Positions 1 through 11,181 of a stretch of 64,000 nucleotides of DNA are shown here, one piece after another; the first letter of the stretch is position 1; each line of letters begins with the position of its first letter. The translations under genes and the position numbers were made by a program. Under the pieces are notes generated by a model. It searched no databases and had not been told where the DNA came from. It saw only the letters and a program-made list of their open reading frames with translations. Source of the DNA: Agroathelia rolfsii (Eukaryota; Basidiomycota; Agaricomycetes; Amylocorticiales; Amylocorticiaceae); NCBI GenBank assembly GCA_018343915.1, contig JABRWF010000003.1:4464001-4528000 (forward strand), in the 5' to 3' direction.

Positions 1-2192
1 AACCGAAATGAGTCAAACGACAAAGCACCTTCGAAGAATGACAAAAACACATCTGGGGAGGAGGTGTCTGTCATGCCTGAAGGCAATCAGGTCATGATCC
101 GTACCATTCCTCCTGACATCGGACGCGTCAAATTAGAGGAGGTAAGCTATCTCGTTGTCGGACATGTGTCCCCCCTCGTTTCTTGTTTCTTACACTTTGA
201 TAGGCTTGCAAAAACATTCCCGGGTTCATTTACTTGGCACTGGGCGACCCCGTTCAAAAACGTAATTTCTACCGTGCTGGTTGGCTTAGATTTGGTGATG
301 ATGCAGATATGCCTGCTGTCCTGACGGAATTGTCCGAGAAAAAGGTGAAATATAATCCGTTTTGACTGTTTGCTCAATTAGAAAATACTAATGCTAACTA
401 CCTGGTTCTAGATTGAGGGCTTCAAACTGCATGTGAGCCACAACACTCGCCCCTTTACGAGTCGTACCCGCTACGCGCCTGAGGTTGCCAGCAAGCCCGA
501 TCGACTTGCAAAAGATCTCGCTAATGCCAAGAGGCTGGCCGTTGCCCTTGAGGAGGAAGCAGCCACGCTCCGTACGCTTAAATTCAAGCCTAAGCCTGAG
601 GCCGAGACCGCCCAGCCTCCCGCGGAGGGCGATGCACCCATGGAAGACCCGGCGCCACCTCAAGACGACCAAACGGAGGACGTTGACCCAGAACCATCCG
701 AAAATGGTAGCGCGGCTGTTGAACGCAGGATCGAAAAACTGATGGAAATTGCCATTGAACAAAAGTTGGTGGACGTGAGTGATGAAAAGGCGGTAGAGGC
801 ACACAGGGTACGTTGTTTTTACGTTTGTGTCCCGCTTCAACGTGTTTGATTGTTTCTGTCTTTGTTGTCTTGTGTGTAGACGGTTGTTGCTCTGGACTTG
901 TACCTCGCGTATCTGCGTGCAGTGTTCCACACGTGTTATTACTGTGCTGTTGTGACTGATCATCTTGAAGAACTACAAAGAAAATGTTTGAGGCATGTTC
1001 GTAAGCCATTGACGAAGCTTCTTTTGGATGAGATCAAAGCGGCCGAGACCGAGAAAACCGAGCCGAAGCTAGAGACCGAGGGAGAGGAGAGCAAGCAGCA
1101 ACCGGAACAGCAGCAGCAACAGGATGAAAAGGAAAAAGAAAATCCACCCCCTGCGAAGGAGAAGAGTGCCACTGAGGGACGGGACTGGAAGCGCAATGGT
1201 TAGTCTTTTCTGCTCTCTTTGTTCATGGGCGTATGGACCAATTGCTGGTTTTTTCAGATGAGCGATGGCTTGATTGGCTGGACTCAAAGGTGGCACTTCT
1301 TATTGACCGCAAGGCAGTCGATCCGCGGGAGTATGGTGGAAAGAACTACGACGAGTACGTGATAAATGAGGATAGACTGAAGATGCGTGACTCAAGGATG
1401 TGTTTGATAGGGAATTGTCAAAGGTAGTGGAACCCTACATCAAGCAGGAGGATGAAGGCAAATTCCGGTGCAAGACTTGCCAGAAGCTGTTCAAAGCAAC
1501 AAGTTTCGTCGAGAAGCATATTGCCAATAAGCATCCCGAACTTGTTACTGTTCTCGAAGAGGTTCGTTTTATTACAACATTTCATCTATTCATCCAATGG
1601 TGGCTAAATGCTCTTCTTTCATCAGATTCCTTACTTCAATAACTTCGCCCTCGATCCTCATCATATTCAGCCATTCAGTCATCCACCTCCCGCAACAACA
1701 AACAACCAGCCGTTGTCTATGCAGGCGTATGGCTTCCATGCACCGCCCATGCCATACGGCGGCGATTACGCGAGGCCAGGTGGCTACTATGGCGCGATGC
1801 CATTTATGCAAGGCTATCCACCCCCTCCGCCTTACGCAGCTGGGTACTGGGACCCGTATGCATATGCAGGGGCATACCCACCTTACCGTCGAGACGAGGC
1901 CACGACAGCGCGTCGGTTAAGTGACCGCATCAGTGGGTATGCACCTGGATATGATGGTCCTGGTGATACATTACCCTCAGGTACTGGATTGCCACCGAAG
2001 CCGGTGTCTGGGCTCGACATGGAGCTGACCTCGAGGCGTGGAGGAGGGGGGGCTGGTGGAGGCCGTAATGGTGGACCGCCCCCTCCACCACCGCCAGATG
2101 CCAAAGAAGATCCGCGGGCAGCAGCTGGACGACGTGTGAGCTACCACGACATGGACGACGTGGCGGAGGGGGATGTCGAGTTAACGTACTGA
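1..2192 (+). CDS. ARS2/SERRATE-like RNA effector protein (5' end outside window)
   Basis: This is the C-terminal two thirds of an ARS2 (SERRATE) protein, the zinc-finger factor that links the nuclear cap-binding complex to RNA processing and decay. The exons I read are ..1-141, 204-344, 412-807, 880-1198, 1258-1358, 1397-1561 and 1626-2192, all phase-consistent. The first exons encode the central ARS2 block, with short motifs such as CKNIPGF and GWLRFG. Exon 4 carries the helical domain and a Glu/Gln-rich linker. Exon 6 encodes the single C2H2 finger, KFRCKTCQKLF followed by EKHIANKHPE, which is diagnostic for the family. The final exon is Pro/Gly/Tyr-rich and ends at TGA 2190-2192, as in ARS2 tails that recruit partners. 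The intron at 1359-1396 is only 38 nt. The start lies upstream of the window. The family assignment is firm; the function is taken from the family. Confidence 0.9.
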
Positions 2193-2604
2193 ATTATGTA
2201 GCAGTCCTTCGATGATAATTCTCTTTTTGATGTTGTTTGGCACGAAGGTTTATTCTGTTTTTTACGATAGAAATCGACTTATTATTACTATACTGTGCAT
2301 CCGAGTGGATGATGATGACGATGATGATGATGATTGGCGTGTGGTGTCTATGATGACTTGAGGAACCTGAGCGGAGGTTCTGGTGGAGTCTGGAATAAAC
2401 AAGGGAAGAGGATAGATGACTTTATCCAATTGGATAAATCCAAGGCAGTGTTACAAATGGGAAAAGAGACGTGTAAATATTCCTTTCGAAGACCGAGCGC
2501 GGTGTGGTGTGTGGTGCCTCTCGTTGCCAGTGGATCGTTAGTTGTTGTAAAAGCATCCATCGTCCATCGACGACAGCCACGCCAGGTCGAGGACATCGAC
2601 ACGA
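2193..2604. other. Intergenic between ARS2 3' end and SSK1 start
   Basis: This holds the 3' region of the ARS2-like gene and the promoter or 5' leader of SSK1. A short GAT/GAC trinucleotide tract lies at about 2307-2334. I see no gene here. Confidence 0.6.
2307..2334 (+). repeat. (GAT)n microsatellite
   Basis: A GAT trinucleotide tract with one GAC interruption in the ARS2-SSK1 spacer. Confidence 0.8.
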
Positions 2605-5600
2605 ATGAGCGGTCCCAGGCCGTCCACTACGCGATTGTCACTGTCGGTACGCGAGGAGAGCGACGCCGAGGACCGTCCGCTGGTCGTCGACTCCTGGGAC
2701 TCCGCCGCACCTAGCAAGTTTGCGTTCATCTGGCCTTCAGAGTCGCTCATGCCATCCGCTCCCTCCTCTGAACCGACCGTCTCAGGCTCGCTGACCTCTT
2801 CAGAAGATGAGGACGAAGAGGACTCGGAAATTGAGGATCAGCCCCTTTCCGTGAGGCAGCAGGACACTGGGCAAGCAATCGACTCTGATTCGATCGACAC
2901 TAGCCCACGCCCTGTGGCTAGGCTCCCACGTATAACTCGAGCGTTTTCGATGCCTTTGCCTCATCAACTGGGCCATCTACAGAATCCCCATCGTATGCCT
3001 GCCAGAGAGCAGCAGGCCGCACCAGCAGTCGACGGGGAGCAGCACCAGCAAGGACAACAGCAACAACAACAGCAACCACTACCCCTACCGGCTCCGTCGT
3101 CATCTCACAAGGCTCCGTTGCACGACCTTTCGGTCGAGCTCGCAGACTGCGTGCAAATCATGATACAGACCCTTCTTCAGGTCTCACCCCCTCAAATCCT
3201 CGATCCCGCCAAGGAACAGTTCTCAGCATGCTCACTGTCAGTCCCTACGCCGTCCATGGCTGCCATGTTCACGGCCATGAAGAACCTAAATTATATCTCT
3301 GCAAACGTCGGTTACTTCACTGCAGATGGCGAAAAAGAGCCGACGCCATGGGCGTCGAACTTGGATAACTTTGATATGGGAGAGTTGCTTCAGAGTGTCG
3401 GTGACGCCTTGAGTGGCGTCACCGCTCAGGCGGGGGTGGACCTTGTTCTGTTTCATGCGGATGATGGTACGAAGGACATAAAGCATGTCCCAGTCAAGGG
3501 GGATGAAACTGGTACTTCCTATGTACTGTCGCATGTAGGATTTTTCTTTTCTTTTTTGTCACTAGGAGACTTACTGATAGAGGCATCGTATAGATCATCA
3601 GGCAAATAATGCTCACAGCAACCTCGGGTGACACCATCGAACTCGGGTTCAGCGTCTCCTCGATGTCTGGCCGGCCAATAGATAATATCATCAACTCTAG
3701 CGAGTCTGTTGTAGAGGCACCTGAAGACGACCTTTTGAAGTGCACCTTTGACATCACACATAATTTCACCATTCCTTTTGGGGCTACTACAACCAACCAA
3801 CCACTCAGGTCCTTACCGAGTCTCGACACCTTGCTTGTTCGTCGTTTATTACGCCAGCTCGGTGCTAGCTTGACCACCAGCGACATCAAGGTTGACATCC
3901 TACTCGGTCGGCGATACCAGTTGTCATTAAGCCTTCCGCGAGGCAGTATTACGACAACCCCTGTCTCCCCGTCTCCGGAGCAAGATATCCCCTACCAGCT
4001 CTTCTCTGACCCTCGTGTAGCTAACGAGCCAACAATCCAAGAGTTGAAAGAGTTCATTGATACATTAAGGGAAAAGAAGGTTACACTCTTCGCCAATTCC
4101 AAGGGTAGATTTGCACAGCACCTAACAAGCTACCTTACTGCTTGGAGCCTGGAGATTAGCCATGTATCTGGTGAGGGTAGTGACTCTGTCCCTGATCATT
4201 CTCAAGGGGTTCCAGTACAACCTTCTGGGCTGGAAGCGCAGGTGACTTCTCCTATCGTTAACGTACCTACATCATTTTCCGATGCCATAGATGCCTTAAG
4301 GACATTGCCACCCCCTCGGCCTGTTCTTCCTACTCCTGCTCCTCCGGAACAGCAGAAGGATGTGTCCTTCATCTTTATCGATGATGATGTCAAGGTCTTG
4401 CGCGAACAGATGCAGAAGCTTCGTACGCAACATCCATACCACCTCAATCTCCATCCACGCAAGAGACCAGGACTTGCTGCGCTACACAGACCACGGTCGT
4501 CCCCGCAAGTATTGCGTGCTACTGGTATGCCAATACAGCCGCAAGCGCCGCCCACCTCGGTTGTGATTCTGCACTTCACTACACTTGCCAACTTCAAGTT
4601 GGTCAAGGATGTTATCCAATCTGTCCTGGCCTCTCCGTCACCAGGGCTTCTTCCGGACGTAATGATTATACCGAAACCCGCTGGTCCTCGAAGGATCCTC
4701 ACTGCATTACACACGGCCGTGACAAAGCCCCTCGTTGATCCGTTCTTCTTGCCCATCGCCACGACCCCTTACAGTCCCGGGGTGCGACCGGGCCAGTACT
4801 TTGGTGACACTGGTTCCGGAAACTCCAGCCCGCGCTCGCCTACGACTACACGCCCGGCGGGACCGCGGACGACATCCGATAGCTCACGGGGGTCGAAGCA
4901 GGAGTCGGAGGCGTTCCGCATGCCACCATCGCCATTAACTATATCAGAAGACCCAGAGTACTTTTCAGCCGAGGCGCCGACGAAGCTTGGGATCAACCCG
5001 TCCTCGGGTATGATCCTACAGAGCCCCAATGGTCAGCCAGCAGGGATTTTCTTCCATCCTGGTGCTCGAACGAATTCCAGGGGTGCAAAGTAAGAACGCC
5101 TCTTTTCCGGTCATTGTGTTATCAGTCTGTCTCAATCAAATCTCCTATAATTTCTAGGTCTCGAGCCACTGCATTGCGGCGGTCATCCACCGGAGAGAAG
5201 AAGTCAGCGCCAATAGGTGCTATTCCCTATCCTAGTCTGGCCAACTTCCCAATTTCTCCTTCCATATCCCCACAACCGCTGCAGGATATCTCGAATCCAA
5301 CGCCAACTGGGTCATCACGTCCTCCCATATCTCGTCCGTCTGAGGGCTCAGTCGGATTGGAGGATGCCTCGTCCTCGGTCAAGAGCCCACCAGTGCTGCC
5401 CTTTATGCGCGTTGACTTCCCCGGGCGTAAATCGTTGACTCCTCCGATATCTCCTCCGGGCGAGCGTCCCCCACTGCAACCGCAACTGCAGCCGTCGGTG
5501 TCGTCACCAAGTGTTCTGCCAATGTCCCCGCCGCAGCGGAAGCACACCAAGCGGCCTGTTGGAACGGAGAACAAGGTAACATCCCCGTCTGCTGTCAAGA

Positions 5601-6920
5601 AGGCTGTTGGTGGTCAGGATATTATACCGCCTATTAAGGTTCTGATTGTCGATGGTAAAGTCTCCCTTTCCTCGTCTATCTGGTTGGACATCTGTGCTTA
5701 AGCTGTTGTTGTTGTTGTATAGACAATTTGATTAATCAAACCATCTTGTCGACATTCATGAAGAAAAAGAAGATAAGCTTTGATGTTGCTAACAACGGAC
5801 GAGAGGCAGTGGATAAGTGGCGGACTGGTGGATATCATCTCATTCTGGTGAGTGGTCATTTTCATTTCTCTTTTCTCCGATACGAGTGAGCGTTGGTGGC
5901 TGATGCAACTATGTTATATATTTGTAGATGGACATTCAGATGCCTGTCATGGATGGGATTGAGGCGACCAAGGAGATTCGGAGGATCGAGCGTGCCAATG
6001 CAGCAGCAGGTTACCCTTCGACGCCCGGTTCAGTCGATCGCAAGTCGTTTGTACAGACGCCCAGCAGCACAACCGAGAGCGACAAAGGATCGACGACGTC
6101 CCCGTATCGCTCGTCGGTGATCATCGTTGCCTTGACAGCCTCATCGTTGCAAAGCGATCGTGTGGCCGCGCTGGCTGCGGGTTGCAACGATTTTCTGACG
6201 AAGCCGCCGTCACTGCACTGGCTGAACAACAAGATCATTGAGTGGGGCTCCATCAAGGCGTTGCAGATGTGGGCCGACTTGCGGCCGGAAATGGCGAAGA
6301 GCATCTCGGAGGAACAGACTGCACAGGCGCAAAACATCGCACAGAGGCTGCATGTGCCGGAGGACCGCCGGACGCCGATGGGCTCGCCGAGTCGGCCATC
6401 GTCTTCGTCGGGAAAGACTCGGGGAGGTGTAGCCAAGTCGTTGAGTTTGTCGCTCTCGCCGCCTGATCTGACAGCTTCGGCGACGATGAGCGGGCCGTCG
6501 TCGTCTGGTGTGACGCTGACCGCTTCGGCTGCTACTACCGATTCTCCGGCGGAGGTTGGCAGTCCGACGGCGGGAGAAGACTCCATGATGGGTGAGTAGC
6601 TTCGTGTGGTTCTTTGGCCGCCTTGGTTTTGCTGATGTACAATCATGGGAACTCTGTTAGATTCCGTTTCTCCACCGACTGTAGCCCCTGATATTCCGGA
6701 AGCTCCGAAAGAGTGTATGTAATTATTACATTATCGATTGAATGCAGCACATGCTTATTAATATCTAACAGATGCAGCAGCAGCAACCGCACCTGCGCCT
6801 GTGGAGCCAGGTAGTCCTGATGGAAAGATGATGGAGGACGGCACACCGGCGGAGGAAGCTGCGTCATCATCAGAGAATAGTGATTCTCGACAAACTCCAG
6901 ATACCGCTCCGGGTGATTGA
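2605..6920 (+). CDS. SSK1: Response regulator SSK1 (HOG pathway)
   Basis: This is a cytoplasmic response regulator that receives phosphate from a histidine phosphotransfer protein and, when unphosphorylated, activates the SSK2/22 MAPKKK of the osmotic-stress HOG cascade. The exons are 2605-3534, 3594-5089, 5158-5654, 5723-5847, 5928-6591, 6661-6714 and 6772-6920, giving 1304 aa. About 965 residues of Ser/Pro-rich, weakly conserved sequence precede a receiver domain at about 968-1105. That domain has the acidic pair in VLIVDDN, the phospho-acceptor Asp1018 in LILMDIQMPVMDG, the conserved Thr in VALTASS and the Lys in LTKP. The following NNKIIEWGSIKALQMW is the characteristic Ssk1 extension. 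A Ser/Thr/Pro-rich insert of about 45 residues splits the receiver domain after RRIERANAAAG, which is usual in Ssk1. The start ATG 2605 opens a long uninterrupted frame. Two short exons at the 3' end encode an acidic tail. Confidence 0.93.
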
Positions 6921-7605
6921 CGGTTAGGGGCGGTCGTTGGAGTATTGGCGTGGCTGACTTTACCTGCGTTAATATCCGTTCCTCTGGCGGCCGCCCTGGT
7001 TTGGTCCAAGTTCTCATAGCCTGCACTGATTCTGCTCCTTTCGTTTTCTTTATTCTCTTCTTCGCATTCACGTTCCTTTGCTGCTTTCTCTCTTCATTTC
7101 ACTCTTTTTTTCTTTAATATATCTCTGATGTGTTCCTTTTTGATTTCTCTTTGGGTTGCAAGCGGTGGGAGGGTGTCTCTCATTATAGGGTTCTGATCTG
7201 CTTCATTACGTTTCACTTTTCACTTTCTTCGTTAACATGGGCATTGCATTTGGAGTCTCCACTATCGTATTGGCTTATAAACTACTGACATATATACGGC
7301 ACCATTGGTTTACTGTTGTCTCATATACACTGCACTTTGATCCATGTGTGTGTGTGTGCCTGAAGTTACGGCTGGGCGACCCGTCGAGGAATGCTTCCGA
7401 GAATGAAGCAGATCGAGAAGCGCGGATTGAAACTCCGAAGGGCTGCCATTTCTGGATCGGGTATCTGACGGCATATGGGTCCCCACGGCATGCCAGTGGA
7501 TCATTGCACAGCTGTATAGCTGCTGCTGTTGCCTCTTTCTGTATCGTCCCATAAACTACACATCATCCCGAAGCCTGGCCTGGCAACTGGTCTGCGCTGC
7601 AAAAC
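6921..7605. other. Intergenic between SSK1 and JmjC gene
   Basis: Pyrimidine-rich sequence at 7020-7220 probably holds the SSK1 3' region and the promoter of the JmjC gene. A small TG repeat lies near 7346. The open frame at 7237-7554 has no splice continuation or recognisable domain and I do not call it a gene. Confidence 0.5.
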
Positions 7606-10600
7606 ATGTTGGATGCATCCTCTCGGCTGCGAACATCTATAGCTATCCCGAATCTCCTCAACCCTATCGACTCGGATCTCCCCCAGGCTTCGCCATCCAT
7701 ACACTCGCCACATGCCCAGGCTGCTTGTGGCTTCGTGCGAGTAAGACGACGCTCATAACCTTTTAAGAGTTCTCTACCAGTATCCTGAACTCTTTTCTTA
7801 GGAACGCTCCACGTCCGTTTCGCAGTCATCGTCGCTGGCGGTTGCCGCCCACCTCGACAATGACATTGAGCAAAGTTCAGACGAGCCTGAACCCGGGTCT
7901 ATGGTGACGCCGCCCCTCTCTGTGGACGAAGCTGACGACTGCGATGGCTTGCGTGTACACTCTTGTAATATCCCGGTGGACATAGAAGCTGACCAATTGA
8001 ATACTGTGCCTCTGATCATGACGCGGGTGGCAGATCATTCCGGTGAGAGTTCGTTTAATTTCAGGGCATAATTTCTTTTTTTCTTTCTTTCTTTCTTTCT
8101 GTATTTGAACTAACAGCGACCTAACAGATGAGCAGAACGTATACGACAGCGCTAACATGGGTGGGGTGCACTCTCTTGCTGCTGAAATATCTGCTTGTCT
8201 CAATGTATGATGAAAAAGAATCGCCAGCTGACGATCGAGTGACTACCAACGATCCGTTCGGAAGGCTTCTGTCTCCCCCAAGTGAGTTGTTTTGCCCTAC
8301 TGTACTTCTTTGTTCTTATGGTACTACTACTAACACATATGTGATATATAGGTCGATTTCAATCGACAGAGAGGGTGTCTGTGCGCTTGGCTGCTCGCAA
8401 CACGCTCTCTGGGCCCCAAAGACAAAGTATTTCGCCATTCCAGCGTGCATCGTCATCAGATTCATCCACCGAGCAAAGCGTACGCTCTGGTTCGCGTTCA
8501 AGGACATCCTCTGGAGCAGGCGCCAGAAAGAAAAAAGGGAAACGGTCTATATCACCATCAGCTGATGACAGTCGTGGCGGTGGTGATGGTAATCATAACC
8601 ACCATCATCACTCTAAAAACGGGACCACCAAAAGACCTAAGACTAACTCCAGGACCAATAGCGATATTTTAGGTAAGTAATAGCGTATTTTTTTTGTTTG
8701 AATGAGCGTAATCTTAGCTTGATATTCTTGCGTAGCTTCCAAATCCGCAAAGTCGGGGAACCGTCAAGTCGCCGTAGAGAGTGCCATTCGAATGAGTACA
8801 GGCACAGTTTTCGATCAATAAAACAATTGTTACTTACCTTGCTCTCTTTGTGAAACAGTTTTCATGTCCGACAATAACGGAGGAAAATGGGAGAAGCAAG
8901 CAGCCAGATGTATGGCCGGGCGCTACAAAGGCCAGGAAGTCCGCCCTTGCATGTCTTGCATTCGTCGTGCTGCAGGTGATACCTGCCGGTTCCTAAACGT
9001 GCGATACTTTGCACGTGATGAAAGCAACCAGATCGTTGGCTACGCATTTGAGAACAATTTGGCTGTAGAGGACACACGGACGTGGGAGTTTCCCAAAGAA
9101 TGGAATGTTCCTTTGGAGAGACGCCATATCGACGAAACCAAGGTTAGCAAAGACAACCGAGTCATCATCTTTGCTTACTATCTCTCCTACGCATCAGGTC
9201 ACCATTGCGTCTGCATTATTGTCTGTACTGGAAGAGGAACTTCGTCATCAGGATAGGGAAAGGCTAATGTATCGACCTCGGGAAATGGACATGCGCGTCA
9301 CCTGCGGTACATCGCTTTTTTCATATACCCTTGTTTGGAGGCTCACGACAGCTTGCAGATACATGCATGACCTCCATATTCTCAGCTAGCTGGATGTGCC
9401 GAGACTGTGGGCGGGAAGCGTGTTCTGATTGTTTCCATATCGTCGCCGATATCACTGCTCAGCAAAACGGAACCAACCTTGTTGACGTCCGGAAGCTGCC
9501 AACGCGACATGATTTTCTAACATGTGTTCGGCGTGCGGAGCATTCTGCTACATCTTTCTGTCCTGTGACCCGCTTCACTAGGGCGGAGCTCGAGGATGCT
9601 GTGAAAGAGATGAAAGCTGTTCTGTCCTCGCATCCAGCAAAGCATGGTCACTGTCCATCAGGAAGCAGCAAAAACAATATGGCTGGCGCTCGACCTGATG
9701 GTCCACCGCCCGTCCCTTCTGAAGAGGGTCAAATACCAAGCCATGCGACGCCCCGATTTGGCGATGATGAATTTACGGAAGATACCTTCCGATCTCTATG
9801 GAATCTCGGAGAGCCCATCATCGTGGAAGATCTTCTGAAGAAATTCGAGATTCCGTGGACACCACAGCATTTTATAGAAACGTATCCCAAGGAATCGTGC
9901 GTTGTTGTCGAATGCCAATCAGATCGCACGGATCGTACGACCATCAGCGATTTCTTCAGCAAGTTTGGCCAGTATGAAAATCGGTTGGATTGCTGGAAAT
10001 TGAAGGTATGTTCCATTAACCCGACTTTTCAATATGTTTTATTTATTTATTGATAATGACAACGTCCTATGTAACTAGGACTGGCCCCCATCGAGCCATT
10101 TTAAGACGGTGTTTCCGAACTTGTTCAAGGACTTTATAAACGTTGTCCCTGCGCCAAGTTATGTCAGGCCAGATGGTGCTATGAATATTGCGTCCCACTT
10201 TCCCGTCAAGGCAATTGCTCCGGACTTGGGTATGCTCAGTTAATTATTGAGCATGCTTTTCGAAGCTAATGACGCCAATTTTCAGGGCCTAAGATGTACA
10301 ATGCATTTGCCAATACGCTCGATGTTGGCAACAAAGGAACTACACGGCTACATATGGACATGGCCGACGCTGTCAACATCATGACTTATGCAGCCGACAC
10401 GTTTGACGGTAAACCAGGTTACGCGGCGTGGGATATCTTCCGTGCACAGGACAGCGACAAGATCAGGAAATACCTTCATGAAAAGTTCCCCGGTACTGTC
10501 GTGCTGGACCCCATTCACAACCAGCAATTTTTCCTGGACGAAGGCATGAGGCGCGAGCTCTGGGAAGGATATGGGGTGGTCAGCCACCGTATTTTACAGC

Positions 10601-10911
10601 GTCCGGGAGAGGCCATCTTCATTCCTGCCGGATGTGCCCACCAAGTAAGCAGCGAATGTTTAATCACAAGACAAATCCACTGCTCTTTATTCACCGGGAT
10701 TGATCATTAGGTATGCAATATGTCTGATTGCATCAAAGTTGCGATAGACTTTGTTAGCCCTGAGAACATCGAGAGATGTGAGAACCTCACGCGCGAGTTC
10801 CGTGAGTTGAACCAGCGCAAATCATGGAAAGAGGACGTGCTGCAGTTGCGCACGATGATGTGGTTTGCTTGGTTGAATTGCTGCAAACAGGAATCACTAC
10901 TTACAGCTTGA
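7606..10911 (+). CDS. KDM3-like JmjC histone demethylase with cysteine-rich zinc finger
   Basis: This is a predicted Fe(II)/2-oxoglutarate-dependent lysine demethylase of the KDM3/JHDM2 type, a nuclear family that acts on H3K9 methylation. The exons I propose are 7606-7740, 7802-8042, 8128-8196, 8240-8281, 8352-8672, 8736-8795, 8859-9142, 9198-9306, 9359-10005, 10079-10229, 10286-10644 and 10711-10911 (872 aa). The N-terminus is Ser/Arg-rich with a basic KKKGKR patch. Cys pairs near residues 300-330 and the cluster DTCMTS..MCRDCG..ACSDC at about 420-440 form the KDM3-type zinc finger. The JmjC domain carries the metal ligands His709 and Asp711 (RLHMD) and the distal His805 (AGCAHQ). The small exons at 8128-8281 are the weakest part. 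The 43-nt intron between them is inferred from frame, with an atypical GTCTCA donor. Start 7606 gives a natural first exon of 45 codons. Confidence 0.85.
8078..8100 (+). repeat. CTTT microsatellite in JmjC intron
   Basis: A tandem CTTT tract lies inside the intron between the second and third exons of the JmjC gene. It serves as the polypyrimidine stretch upstream of the acceptor region. Confidence 0.8.
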
Positions 10912-11181
10912 ACATATCCATATTCTCTACTTTGCTATATCTCTTTTCTATTTTTTTTTCTTGGTCTACTTGCTGTGGTGGATTGATAACATTATCTGTA
11001 TTATACTGATATTTACATACGGGTTACTTTTTTTTTGGTATATTTATTAAATTTTGTTGATGACATACTAGTGCTGTGAAATGGGAGGCGTGCGGAGGCT
11101 GAAACGCCCGCCGACGGACGCTCATTGGCCGGTCGACGTCATGGGCGCCTGCCATTTTCCTACACGACGACGACGACGACA

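Noticed and set aside
7237..7554. Plus-strand frame of about 105 codons before the JmjC gene
   Set aside because: No domain or splice partner; the JmjC first exon starts independently at 7606.
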